DNA from: Kitagawia praeruptora
Taxonomy: Eukaryota > Streptophyta > Magnoliopsida > Apiales > Apiaceae
Direction: 5' to 3'
Length of the DNA stretch: 64,000 nucleotides
Assembly: GCA_037693485.1 (NCBI GenBank)
Contig: CM075352.1
Span: 23,618,001-23,682,000 of the forward strand
The notes beneath the pieces are model-generated. The model worked only from the letters and a program-made list of their open reading frames with translations, did not search any database and was not told the DNA's origin. The translations under genes and the position numbers were made by a program. Below, one piece after another: positions 52,693 to 64,000 of this stretch (the stretch's first letter is position 1; each line of letters begins with the position of its first letter).

Positions 52693-53358
52693 CTCCTTCC
52701 GTCCCAGCGGGTTCTTAACATGTGGGTTGTGCACAGAAACCAAGGATAGTGGGTGTAATATTGTTAAAATAAAGTAGTGGGTGAAATAGTAATTTTATTG
52801 TTAAAATAAGTGAAGTAGTGGGTGTAATAGTGTAAAGTGTTGAAAAAGTGGAGTGAAGTAGTAGATGTAAGAGCATCTCCAATGACGTTAACTAAAAATG
52901 ATTGACTAAACTACATAAAATATTGATTATGTAAAATTTGTCGAACCTGTAAGACATTGTGTTCCGAGGGTATTGGCTATAATGATTGGCTATATTTTAA
53001 AAATGGTATGTTATTAATATTTCAAGTTGTTATTAATGGAATATATAATTTTAATACAGAAATAAGTGATGTGGCAATTCACTACAGGTTTCTAGAGTTT
53101 CGACAAATATAGCCAACATCAAGAGATTATCTATAATTATAGATAACAGTTTTGTCCCATTGGAGTGTAAATTTTTTTACACATTCTTTATAATTCTTAT
53201 TTATAGTATTTTTTTTTAAAATTTACCTAAGGGGTCTCTCCCATTGGAGATGCTCTAATAATGTATTTTATTGTTAAAAGTTATTATTTTTAATAATGTA
53301 AAGAATTGATGGGACGTCCCAAAAAAAAATTGTAAAGAAATGGATGGAACATAGGGAG
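52693..53358. mobile_element. Stowaway MITE 2, interrupted by a Harbinger MITE
   Basis: Ends CTCCTTCCGTCCC and CATAGGGAG with flanking TA. The length excluding the nested element is about 280 bp. The inserted Harbinger-type MITE at 52871-53255 dates it as the older of the two. Confidence 0.75.
52871..53255. mobile_element. PIF/Harbinger-type MITE (nested)
   Basis: 385 bp, ends GAGCATCTCCAATG and CATTGGAGATGCTC, with TAA on both sides (52868-52870, 53256-53258). The termini resemble the Harbinger fragment at 29938. Confidence 0.85.
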
Positions 53359-53713
53359 TACTGTATATTGAATATCTTTAACTCAAAAATGGATATATTT
53401 ATCATTTTACCCCGGGAACTTATTGATAAGAATACTGGTACTCTAGATTTAATACTGGCCGCCTGGCCGGTACTCTAGATTTCTTTCCAACACAATCAAT
53501 TAATTAATTATTGTCAACATATGATCATTTACCGAATTAGACTTTAACGGTGAGAAATCTTTGAAAAGAGAACTTAAGAATAACTAGGTATAGGTGTACT
53601 AATTAAAACCCTTAAATTTTCTCTGAGTGGCACAAGAACATGCAGTGGGGAGTTTGATTGGCCAGCTTGTAAAGTATCTTTGAAGGAGAATGGTCACGAG
53701 TAAACATTTGTTA

Positions 53714-54029
53714 GGGAACTGTTACACAATAAATGGTTTCTACATCATTGGATGGTTGATCCAATGGTTGAGGTTTAAAAAAAATTCGCATCGTACTGCA
53801 GAAACTTTTCGCGGTACGGACAAATTACCAAAATGCCCCCCTGTTTTCACATCAGAAATTTACTGTTCACACGTACCGTAGAAAGTTCTGCGGTACGTGA
53901 ACAGTAGGGGTATTTTGGTAATATGTCCGTACCACAGAAAATTTCTGCGATACGGTATATATATTTTTTTAAATCAGAACCGTTGGATCGTGGATCGATT
54001 ACAAAATCATTTGTTGCCAAACAGTTCCC
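53714..54029. mobile_element. Foldback MITE-like element
   Basis: Ends GGGAACTGTT and AACAGTTCCC. The inner arms are also complementary: the ACCAAAATGCCCC block pairs with GGGGTATTTTGGT, and CACGTACCG pairs with CGGTACGTG. No clean target duplication found. The 63-codon ORF at 53690 is not credible. Confidence 0.6.
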
Positions 54030-54242
54030 ATCTTTGAATTAGCTAGCGGAAATCTTAATCTTGGCATTCAGTTATTATTGGTGAATGAATTATACATCGA
54101 GAATCAAATAATTAAAGTACTTGAATTTAAAATTGGTCCACTGTACTTTGGCAAGATAAAGTTTAAAAATTGCTCTTTTTAGTGTCCGAGTGTGCTTTAT
54201 TTTAATGATCAAAATTTGTGTAGTGACTAGCTAGTGAGCTCT

Positions 54243-54914
54243 GTTCTAAAAATCGGCAATTAATCGGGATTAATCGCTGTTCGTTAATCTACCGTACTTA
54301 TTAATCGTTGTTCGGCTAGAAAATCGTTTTTTCAAAAATTGCTCAAAAGTCGATCAAAATCGGGATTAATCGGTCAAAAATCGGCCTCATTGATAAAAAA
54401 TTGAAAAATTTGTAGAAAAATTGAAAAAAAATCAAAATTTAAAAAGTATAAAATTGAATAAATTTTAAGAAAAATCTTATTCTCATATACGAAATTTATA
54501 TTTTAAACGGTTAAATTATGAATTTTATCAATTTTCTCTCTCTCATATTGACCCCAATTCAAAATTTTTTTTTCTAAGAATAAATATATATTAAAAAAGA
54601 AAACAGGGAGGTATTAACCCTTGCTCCACCGCCAAGGCAAGGAGAGAGCTGTCTAAAAACATCCAATTCAAAAATTAGATCTTAAAATTTATATTTACTT
54701 TAATAATGCTATATATTTTAAATATTTTTGTATAAATATATGATAATTATTCATGTACAATCAAAATAATAAAATAATTACATATATTAATAATAATTAT
54801 ATTTAAAAATAATATTAAATTAGCTCCGATTAATAATCCGATTAATCCCTGATTATCCGATTAATCCCTGAACAGTACCTCCATCAATTAAGTCCGATTT
54901 TCGTTTTTTACAAC
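54243..54914. mobile_element. MITE-like element, family copy 2
   Basis: It starts GTTCTAAAAATCGG and ends CGTTTTTTACAAC, imperfect inverted ends, with many ATTAATCGG/CCGATTAAT words near both ends. A shorter relative is at 31006-31206. Confidence 0.45.
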
Positions 54915-57059
54915 TGCTAGTGAGTAGTAGCTGGGTGACATATGTGCAAAAACATACTCCATTACTAGAGTATTTTATTATACATAATTATGGGGAAAAG
55001 AATATATGCTGTCCTTAAAAAAATATAATTATATGCTGCCACTGGGAGACCAGATTAGTTTGAAGAAATCTGATTAGCTTGATTTGAACTCACGGTCTAG
55101 TGGGAAAATACGGGATTATCATAGGGAATATTTGCAATCAGAGTTGCAGCTAATTTTTAAAACAAATTAAGAGTAAAATAGGAAAGTTTGACCAAGTCTT
55201 TACCTGGAAATCTGAAATATATCCCGATGGAAAATGCTACCTCAAAATTTCCCCAAAATGTTGATATGTAGTTTATGTAAAAAGTAATTTTTTTATTAAT
55301 AAAATGAGATCCTTGTATGTATAAATATGTGTCCATAATTAAAAATTTAATACATGTTGCTTCAAAAAAAAAAAAAAATTTAATACATGTTATGTCAATT
55401 CATTTAATAGAATTATTTGAAAAAATTTTGGGGAACATAACAGTACTACTCTATTTTGATTAACCTTTTTTTAAGTAACCTTGAAAATTTAAAGAGTAGA
55501 AACCAATCAATGGATCGGATATCTAATCCAGTCCAATTACACAATTAAATTAAGGGGTATAAATTTTTCCAAAAAATATCTAATGCATTAATGATCCGAT
55601 TCGATAAGGGCTCGATTTGATAACGAATGGATATGAATTTCATATGATCCGATCTTATCAGAATATTTTATATTAGTATATAATTTATATATATTTATGT
55701 AATATATATAATATATATTAACATATATAATATATAATATTATATATAAATAACATTATTTTGGAATATAAATTTTGATTTGTTAATGTACATGTCATAA
55801 TTTCAATGTCTACTTCATAAAAAAATTGAAAAAAAAACTATTTTATTACCTAAAAAAATAAAAAAATAATATTTAAATTTGTTTAATATATCAGATCTTT
55901 GATCTTATAATCCGAAAGAGTAGTGCTAGGGACCCCAAATTTAGTCCACGAAATAGTCCCCAAATGACATGGCATGAGTGATTTGGCAAATTGTAATGTT
56001 TTAATTGGATGGCCCTGGCGGGCCCATTATAATTATAACCAATCACATTCATTTGGTAACAATTTTTGGTACCCAATTTGGTACCTTTAGCATTTTTCGA
56101 TCCGAAATTTGAACGAATCTAATATGAATTGACTTAAAAAAATTCGATTCCTAATTCTATCCAATCCAATTTTAAATTTTTTTAACGAAATTATATATAA
56201 ATTTAGATTAATCCAATTTAAATCTGAACCGTTGACGGGTCCACCCTTTGAACCGTGAGGGGCTGGAGGAGCTTGAGCAAAGTCGTCCACTCGTCCCATG
56301 TGTATTTCCTGGATTTGATTATTTGAATAATTGACCTGTCGCTATTAGATCCAATTACATGTGATTTGTTTCTTTGTTATTAATTTAGAATATTTATATG
56401 CTTTACCTAACTTCAAGTGATTGAGTTTCGATACGATTAAAAATATGATTTTTTTAATATATATTCTAGACTAATAAATAATAGAGACATTTTATTTGAT
56501 ATAATTTATGTAATATCCTTTAAAAAAATTTGATTTTCAAATGGTAGCATTATATTTTTAACTTCATTCACATATAATAACATTTTGTTAATTATATTTT
56601 AGATTGTTGTAAAATTATTAATTACATTGTTGTAAAATTATGGGATCTTTTATCTCGTGTCACTCAAAATTTTTGAATTTTGAATGGCATCATTCTACTT
56701 TAAACTTCAATTCCAAAATACCACCTTCTTTAATGAATTTGATAAATTTGTTCAAACTTTTATTTTATACCTTTTAAAATAGTTTTGGCATCCCCTGTCC
56801 ACCAAAAGTCAGTGTTCCATCAGAATAATCAAATTTATTAATATAGTGATATTTTGAAATTGAAGCGGAAAGTAAAATGATACCACTTATTTAAAAGTGA
56901 TTTCGAGTGATATCAAATGAAAATTCTCATAATTTTATAATTATTGACTAATGTTTAGTTATTAGAATGGTATTATGTATACGAAGAAAGACAAATATAT
57001 TTATGGCACTTGGAAGTTAAAAATTCCAATGATAAAAAATGAAGATGTCAATTATATAA
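54915..57059. other. AT-rich intergenic DNA
   Basis: No gene. A possible small MITE at about 55920-56097 has GTGCTAGGGACC and GGTACCTTTAGC as imperfect inverted ends. Long AT-only stretches lie around 55670-55760. Confidence 0.35.
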
Positions 57060-57085
57060 CACTAGTAGAAAATTGGTATTTTACG

Positions 57086-57666
57086 TCGGTCAAATTGGTC
57101 TTTTACGTCGGCTAATTGGCGACGTATGGAGGGGCGACGTATAAAATCACATGCCTTTTACGTCGGTTAAGGAGGCGATGTATAAAGTCAATATATACGT
57201 CGCTAAAAACCCGACGTATAAAGTGATAAAAAGCCGACGTATAATACCAAAGGAAACCGACGTATAATCTCCTAAAAACCGACGTATAATGCTGAAAATG
57301 TCCCGCCGTATAATGACAAAAATGCCGACGTATAATGTCCACAAATGCCGACGTATAATGCCCAAAAAGGACCGACGTATATTGTATATAAAAACCGACG
57401 TATATTGTCGAAAAATAACCGACGTATATACTAACAAAAGACCGACGTAAAATGTCAACAAAGAACCGACGTATAATGTCAACAAAGAACCGACGTATAA
57501 AGTCCAACAAGAACCGATGTATAAAGTCTGAAAAAGGCGACGTATATTGTCTAAAAAGGGCGACGTATATTGTCTAAAATGGGCGATGTATATTATCTGA
57601 AAAAGGCGACGTATATTGTCTAAAAAGGGCGACGTATATTGTCTGAAAAGGGCGACGTATATTGTT
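57086..57666. repeat. Left subterminal array of CGACGTATA
   Basis: About 27 copies of (C/G)CGACGTATA or its complement, spaced about 20 bases. The first seven include both orientations, and the rest all read CGACGTATA. CACTA subterminal repeats are known binding sites for the element's DNA-binding protein. ORFs predicted at 57112-57510 are translation of this array. Confidence 0.9.
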
Positions 57667-58055
57667 TTTTGTAAAATGACATTTTTACCCTGTTTATATT
57701 TTTATATACACCAGAATTCCTATTATTCAAACCAAAAAAATAAATAAAACTTGCAATCTAAATTTCTCAACAAAGTGATTAATTAAATTAAAATAATTAT
57801 TATTACATACTTGAAAATACAACAAACAAATTCTTAATCCAAGTAACCATGTCATACATCTAATTCAACACATGTTCATAACTATCATAAATCCAAAACA
57901 TAATATCCATTTTCCAATTGTTGCAAGGTTCATATCATACTCCGTCTTTCCAGCACCTACAAAAATTACGTGTTTGAACTTGTTAGCACAAAGTACATAT
58001 AATACATTTTTTAAAGAAAAACAACGAGATTTTTTTAACTTAATGAGTTACCCGA
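57667..58055 (-). other. 3' flank of the CACTA-borne gene
   Basis: AT-rich sequence between the left array and the stop codon; likely 3' UTR. No ORF recognised. Confidence 0.4.
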
Positions 58056-59468
58056 TCACATATATTCACGAGTAATATAATCTGCCCAAATATCTCGAAT
58101 TTCTTCAATTTGTTCGTTTGTGTATCTTTTTCCAAGACCCTACATGCCAAAAGAATTGTTAATTTTATATGCAAGTAATATTTTTAACATTATTTACACA
58201 ATTCAGATAGTTCGTACCTCTGTCCACTTAATTTTAGGATCTTTACGAGATAACATGACTATGTCATACATATATCTCATCACAAAATAACCACATTCTG
58301 TGCCTCCTTTTTGTTGAGGACACTACAAAACAAACTCAGGATATTTAAAAGTCGAGATAAAATAGGAAAAAAACTTTCAAGACAAGTAAATAGGTATACC
58401 TGAACAGCCTCATGGTACCAAAGTAGGTTATTGTGATTATTTTTCCTACCACCATATTTAGTATACACTTTATATGCCCTGCATGTTATAGATTAAAAAA
58501 TGTCAAAATATATATTTATTGTACTTTTCAAGATTTTAATTTTTTTCATAGCTTACGTATCCCAAGGAGCCTTCACGTAAAGGTCTCGTTTTTGATTTAG
58601 TGGATCAAACACGTATACAGCACTTTCATCAACACAAAACATAAGCAACATCCAGTGTTTACTGCAATTTAACAATGTAGGAAATTAGAATTTGTATTAA
58701 GGATACTCTTAATTGGAGTCCTAACTATCACGCATAATGATTAATGCACCGAATAATATAATATTTTCAGTATTATTTATGTCATCACCTGTTACTAACT
58801 ACGACGGTTTGTATTGTTTTTAAGCCTAAACATACTTAAATTAAAAGTGTAGTTGTGTGGTTTCATTTAATCATACAACATAACAAAAGCTTATGTTCTT
58901 ACCTCTGAATGTATGGTGCTAGGATAAAACGTTTCTCTTTGGCATCTCTCATTACCTCACACATGTATCTAGATGTATCATCTTGATGCTTAGATGCCAA
59001 TGTTAACACAGATGGACACATGAATGCAACTGAATTATCTCCAAAATCCTTGCACAATTTGTGAATGTACCTTTAATGTGATATGTCTGCAGTGTTAGTT
59101 GTTATGAACAATAAATATATAATTATGTCTTATAAAAAAATGAGGAAGAAATTGATGTCTTACATCATAAAAACCTGCAGAACCGATATATTAAGACAAC
59201 TTAACCTCAAAAACTCATTGATATCTCCCGGGGTGACATATATTGGAATTTTAGTACTTTCATGAAACTTGAATAGCTCCACGTTTTTAACAACGATAGT
59301 AGAAGAATCACGAGGACTATTATCAACCAAGAAACGTAAAGTTCGGCATTTTTCACTTATTTTGTCATCAGTGTGCAAAGATTGATTCTTGGGTGTTGCT
59401 GACTCTTTACTAACAACCTTGTTTAGTTTCCGTTGAGCTATCTTGTGGCCTTTTTTCTTCTCAGGTTC
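58056..59468 (-). CDS. ULP1/C48-type cysteine protease domain, six exons (N-terminus not found)
   Basis: Minus-strand exons by my reading: 59468-59164, 59070-58903, 58661-58557, 58478-58400, 58322-58218, 58139-58056, ending TGA. Every intron has GT and AG borders (donors GTAAGA, GTAAGA, GTAAGC, GTATAC, GTACGA), and the frame stays open across all joins. The protein shows a ULP1-fold core: YIHKLCKDFGDN, then catalytic His in KHWMLLMFCVDE, Asp in VYVFDPLNQKRD, and Gln and Cys in CPQQKGGTECGYFVM, ending ITREYM. ULP1 enzymes cleave SUMO, and ULP1-like ORFs are known passengers of plant CACTA and Mutator elements. All catalytic residues are present. The first exon listed opens after an acceptor, so the start of the protein lies further right and was not found. 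Confidence 0.8.
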
Positions 59469-60771
59469 CTAATTACAAACAAATTATGTGAAAAGAACAT
59501 TACAATAAAAAAGCACATATTTTGTGAAAAGAAGTCATGTAGATTTATTTTAATGATAAGCCGGAGACCTCACTCCAAATAACAAATACGTGAGATGGAG
59601 CAAAACGATTATCGCATCAGTCAAGACATATTATCAATTATCGTATCAGTTAAGACATATTTTATTTAGTAGTAGCAATTAATGACCCGCCCTTAATTAT
59701 GGTTCCCACGTTGAATAATCTGTAAATGATCAATTAATTATTAAAAAAAACCTTGAACACTTCATGTGAGGACATCACTGATACCGTTATAATATACCCT
59801 CAGACCATCCTTGGAAAAGAAGCAAAAATGCGAAATAAATATAAAGTAAATATTTTAAAACAGAATTTCTAGATATGCCTAACAGCCGGCTTAGTTGCTT
59901 ACGTAGCAAATGCCACATTAGTTTCGACATACCACCAACAAAAGTAGGTAAATATAATAATGCTAATCAATTTACCTTCCAACTAGAAACTCGTGAAACA
60001 GTAAGCACCGTACAGATTGTTTAAAGAACAAAACTGCTGGATTATGATGGCAATAATTATCATTACACTAATATAGTACAAAACATGGTGCTAGAAATGG
60101 TAAACACGTTCACGCAATTCAGTGTTTCTGCTAAACTAAGTATAGACGTAAAGTGAGCTATATAGCATTTACAATCCTGACATCTTCACTGAACAGTTCC
60201 TTAAAAGCTAGCAATTCGCTTAACTTGGCAAAATACAATGGCCTGACGGAAGATTAAAGAATTCTTATCCGTTGCTTAAACTAACAAAATCTTCTATGAC
60301 TAGTAGGAACACAAATACTTGTTTACATAATTGCAAAATAGTTTCTACATTAGTTAGCCGTAGGACTTTTAAATATTCAACTCGATCCATCACTTTAAAA
60401 TCATCTTAAGTTAATCGGATAACCTAAAACTTGCAATTGAATTCCTGATTACAAATATTAGCATCCACCATATTACTAATCAACAACGAAACAATGTTTC
60501 AAAATCTCGACATTTATCAACCTAAACATCCTTATTATCGGATAATCTAAAACGTGTAATCAAATCCCTAATTACACTATTATCATCCACCGAATCACTA
60601 ATTGACACCAAAACAATGTTTCAAAATCTCGACATTATCAACCTAGACATTCTCTTCATCCGATAATCGAAAACGTGTAACAGAATTACTTCAATTGTAC
60701 TGAGAGGAAGAGAGGAAGAGAGGGAAAGAGCCCGACAGAGAGAGAGAGAGAGAGTAGCGAGAGAGGGAGAG

Positions 60772-60805
<34 letters not shown>

Positions 60806-61060
60806 GCGAGAGAGGGAGAGGGAGAGAGAGAGACCTTCACAGTAAATTAGATGGCCAGACCCCCAATCAGAAGTAAATTGCTGAAGTAAGCAACGGGTGG
60901 TGCTGTTGAAGCCGGTGCTGTTGAAGCCGGTGGTGGTGGTGTTGATTAAGTATATGCAATTAGGTATCTGAGTTTAATTTGGGGAAACTGATGAAGCAGA
61001 GAGACTAAAGGCTTATTTAAATTACGCTCTATAGTTCTCTAATTTTTTATTTTAACTTAA
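59469..61060 (-). other. Upstream part of the CACTA-borne gene
   Basis: No further exon could be assigned. 60690-60835 is a GA-rich microsatellite (CT-rich on the gene strand), and 60895-60945 has a short repeated GGTGCTGTTGAAGCC unit. The promoter and first exon probably lie here. Confidence 0.4.
60703..60833. repeat. GAGA-rich microsatellite
   Basis: Interrupted (GA)n runs with AGCGAGAGAGGGAGAG units; read from the gene strand it is a CT-rich leader-like tract. Confidence 0.9.
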
Positions 61061-61067
61061 AAGTTTT

Positions 61068-61456
61068 ATACGTCGGGTATTATACAAAGCGACGTAAATA
61101 TTAGTAATTATACAGCTGTTCAAAAGGAGGAGATGTAAAATATAATTTTATAAAGTGCATCATATACGTCGGCTTAACCAAACCGACGTATAAAATGAAC
61201 TTTATACGTCGCACTGGATGAAACCGACGTATAAAGTGTAAATCTTATACGTCGCCTAAATAAATCCGACGTAAAAGGTTAATCTTATACGTCGCCTTTA
61301 ACAAATGCGACGTATATAATGGTTTTATACGTCGCCTTCATAAGGAACCGACGTATAATGGTTCTGAAAATGCAAATATACGTCGCCTTTATGCGGAACC
61401 GACGTATATAAGTACTTTATACGTCGCCTTTGTCCAGAACCGACGTATAAGAGGCG
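61068..61456. repeat. Right subterminal array of TACGTCG/CGACGTA
   Basis: About 16-17 copies of the same core as the left array. Here TATACGTCG and CGACGTATA mostly alternate, so neighbouring copies can pair as small hairpins. Confidence 0.9.
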
Positions 61457-61483
61457 ATGTAAAAAATCAGTTTTGTACTAGTG

Positions 61484-62825
61484 TAATTATATAATTGATA
61501 ATAAATGAATTTGTTTAATATATTTATTCTCAAATAAAGTAGAATAAACTTAAATTTATGACATGAGACGGCAATACATAAATTCTTACTACTATATTTT
61601 TCCATCGACCTCGAAAATTTAAATAATGGACGACAATAAAAGATGGACTCTGTTTAAATAATGAATTTAATATTTCCTTTGTTCCGTTTATTTTTGTCAT
61701 CAATCAAATTTTCATCTTTTATTCAATTCTATTAAACAAAAACTAATAATTACCAAAAAAAATATATTATCTTTCCAACAAATTTACATAATTAACACTT
61801 AATTTATCATATTGTGGAACAATTTTGAGACATATGTAATAGGTAATGTGGTCGTAGAAACGGGAGAATTAATATCCTTTATATATATATATATTATATG
61901 CCAACAAGGCCTTTCAAGCCTATTTAGTAATTTACTAATTTGTCCTTCCATTTAGTAATTTACTCATTTGTCCTTCCATCATATTAATATATTAAAAAAA
62001 TGTTTGTCAAGGAAATTGAACCCGTGACCTTCATGTAAAGAAAGGATTATTTTCACATCTTCAACCATTACACCAAAAATTTTTTTAGAAATTTTTAGTA
62101 ACTCATTTAATACATACTCCAAGAACTCATTTAATACATACTCCAAGAACTCATTTATTATAATGTTCGATATTTGCCGAATTGTTCATCGGACTAATTG
62201 GAGCTTTACCGAGCAAAGTTCAAGTTTTAAATTACTTGATTCTTGAGGTTCGCGAGACTAATCGGGCTTTTAATATTTAAAATTTATAAATATTATAAAT
62301 ATCTTTCAATGTAAATATTCAATATTTTATAAAATTCATATATTTTATCAAGTTAAACCCGTGTCGAACATAAGTCGAACCGTTTATATTCAAACTTTTT
62401 TCACAATAAGTTAAATCGATTCGAGATTTCAGGCTTTATGAGTCAATTTTCGAGATTAAAATTAAAGGACCAATTGAACTTGAGCTCGAGTTCAATTAAG
62501 CTCGACGGAACTTTTTAGCCGAGCTTGAGCTCGAGTGTGGCAATGTTCGACTCGACTCGATTATAACCCCACTCTCATAGCAATGGGCAAAATATTTTGA
62601 TAGACTAGAAAAAAAATGAAGGAAAACAAAACAAAAATTATTGCAGATAAACATTTAGATAAAACACATAGTTAGGTCAAAATATTTATTAAAAAATAGA
62701 TTATTGATACTCTTTTAAAAATAATAGATTTAAAATGTCTAACTATATTATTGAAATATGATACTTAGTAGATAATATATCACAATGTACATGAATGCAA
62801 ACCAAAATTTTAGGAAAATTTAATA
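61484..62825. repeat. AT-rich flank with short tandem repeats
   Basis: No gene. A 28-bp unit is duplicated at 61923-61950 and 61951-61978. A 24-bp unit (AACTCATTTAATACATACTC core) repeats 2.4 times at 62100-62157. 62450-62540 is rich in GAGCTCGAG/CTCGAGCTC words. Confidence 0.7.
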
Positions 62826-63084
62826 CTCCATCCGTCCCTTAAAACTCTTCCCATTTCTCTTGGACACGTTTGCCAACGCACACTTTTACTCGTTAATATC
62901 TTTAATTTCGTATTAGTATTGAATATAAAAACTTCACTGTATTAAAGTACTCATAAATACCAATCCAACAAGATCACTCATGACTATATTTTGTTTTATA
63001 GATTAGACGTAAATTAGTAATTTGTCTTTTGTTATGAACAGTCCCGACATTCTAAACGAGAAGAATAAAAAGGGACAGAGGGAG
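62826..63084. mobile_element. Stowaway MITE 3
   Basis: 259 bp, CTCCATCCGTCCC and GGGACAGAGGGAG ends with TA target duplications. Confidence 0.85.
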
Positions 63085-64000
63085 TATAAATTACAATAAT
63101 ACTACATCATTGTCACATGACCACCTCCACGCCACCACGACCACGACATGCAACACTACCAAAATTACCAGAATTTTGTCTGTAACAACATTAACACCAC
63201 CACTTACACCACCAAAATCACTAATATCAAGCAAAACTACTAGGAATTCAACTAAATTTACCAAAACTTAAACGTAAATCACTAAAAAATTTAAACGCAA
63301 ATTACAAGAATATTCCAATTTTAGAATTGTGTAAATATTCGAAGCAGTTGGTAATGGTGTTGAAGGTAGTAAATTGAGTAAAAATGTCATCGATCGATGT
63401 TACAAACTTAGATGTATTGAGAGAATGATAAATGAATTAGTGGAGGTGTGGTCAAGAATGTGACTGAAATTCGTGACAAACATATTCATCAGTTACTTTC
63501 GGAGTGGTGGTCGATTTGGTGAAAGCAAAAGATCACAGAGTGATTATGGTATATACACACACTCCCTCTCTCTCACCCATTCACACATTATATATATGTA
63601 TTAGTATATCATCAACGATGATGACAAATGGAATGAGGTGGTCATGATAACTGTGGTGTAAAGCAAGTGATGATGTCTAAGGTCGCCGAAAATGGAAGGG
63701 GCATAGGAGTGGATGTTGGTGAAGGTTTAGATGTAAATTAGATTTGAATGTGTGGTTATGAGATTAGTTTTTGATTCTCATATCTATAAAAATCTTATTT
63801 AGCACTTAGTTATATATAAACACGTGAGTCTACTGACTCGTGGTTAGATTTTTAAATTACGTAGTTGTTGTGACCAAAATCTCGCATGGGTTAGATTTAG
63901 GCCCACTAGAGGATTAGGGTCCAGATCCATGAAGAGAATGAGTAATCTGTCAGGTTTCCGGAGGCCTACGATAGCCCTAGGGGTTACCATGTACGCTGCA
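63085..64000. other. Right edge, nothing recognised
   Basis: No credible ORF. 63115-63200 is rich in CCACCAC words. The last 100 bases are more GC-rich and may belong to a feature that starts outside the window. Confidence 0.3.

Larger units (their letters stand above)
57060..61483 (-). mobile_element. CACTA element carrying a ULP1-like protease gene
   Basis: 4424 bp from CACTAGTAGAAAA to TTTTGTACTAGTG, with a perfect 3-bp duplication TAA (57057-57059, 61484-61486). Both are hallmarks of CACTA (En/Spm) transposons. Long subterminal arrays of CGACGTATA flank an internal region. That region encodes, on the minus strand, six in-frame exons of a C48/ULP1-type protease domain (58056-59468). I see no tnp2 transposase, so it is probably non-autonomous. 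Confidence 0.92.

Noticed and set aside
57086..57666. CRISPR-like regularly spaced repeats, and ORFs of 112-132 aa across them
   Set aside because: Plant DNA with CACTA ends; the repeats are subterminal transposase-binding-type motifs with variable spacing and both orientations at the start, and the ORFs translate the array.

Overview
This is a stretch of plant nuclear DNA, almost certainly from a eudicot. It holds plant LTR retrotransposon lineages (Sirevirus, chromovirus, Angela/BARE-like), a CACTA element with an intron-bearing gene, many MITEs, a BCS1-like AAA-ATPase gene and a SKIP11-like F-box/kelch gene. An asterid origin is only a guess. The window is AT-rich and transposon-dominated. 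Host coding sequence is limited to the AAA-ATPase, its truncated tandem copy, the kelch gene and one orphan RRM exon. I see no CRISPR array, bacterial operon or intact tRNA/rRNA gene.

Layout. Positions 1-16964: a minus-strand Sirevirus (rest of pol lies off the left edge) is split inside its integrase gene by a second, plus-strand Sirevirus at 281-12497. The inner element has 743-bp LTRs that differ at about two positions, a CATAC target duplication, gag, pol (one frameshift), a 1098-aa extra ORF and a short antisense ORF. 17764-23503: a decayed 5.7-kb chromodomain Ty3/gypsy element (TSD ATTGG). 24379-24475: an orphan exon resembling the first RRM of a chloroplast ribonucleoprotein, next to a small CACTA-like element, a hAT-like MITE and a solo LTR. 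27155-28579: an intronless AAA-ATPase. A second, truncated copy of the locus at about 29000-31000 has a Harbinger transposon fragment fused to the ATPase C-terminus, giving a 187-aa chimeric ORF. 31000-33900: AT-rich Helitron/MITE debris. 33979-42493: an 8.5-kb Angela/BARE-like copia element with young LTRs but a deleted, stop-ridden gag-pol (TSD ATACA), inserted just upstream of the kelch gene at 43240-44574, which itself carries one nonsense codon.

45176-46789 is a 1.6-kb solo LTR (TSD TGTCA). From 49137 to 54914 there is a MITE cluster: Mutator-type with 9-bp TSDs, Stowaway, and Harbinger nested in Stowaway. 57060-61483 is a complete CACTA element (TIR CACTAGTA, TSD TAA). It has large CGACGTATA arrays at both ends and, on the minus strand, six exons that keep one open frame for a ULP1-type SUMO-protease-like domain. 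No CACTA transposase is seen in it.

The items most worth a second look are: (i) this CACTA element carrying a seemingly intact ULP1-like protease; (ii) the Harbinger/AAA chimeric ORF; (iii) the same splice-acceptor-like sequence just after the gag stop in both Sireviruses; (iv) the Sirevirus extra ORF with a ubiquitin-interacting-motif-like helix, and the antisense ORF beside it; (v) the Angela-like LTR, which carries a splice donor and could read out into the F-box gene. Lineage names rest on recognised motifs and layout. No database search was run.
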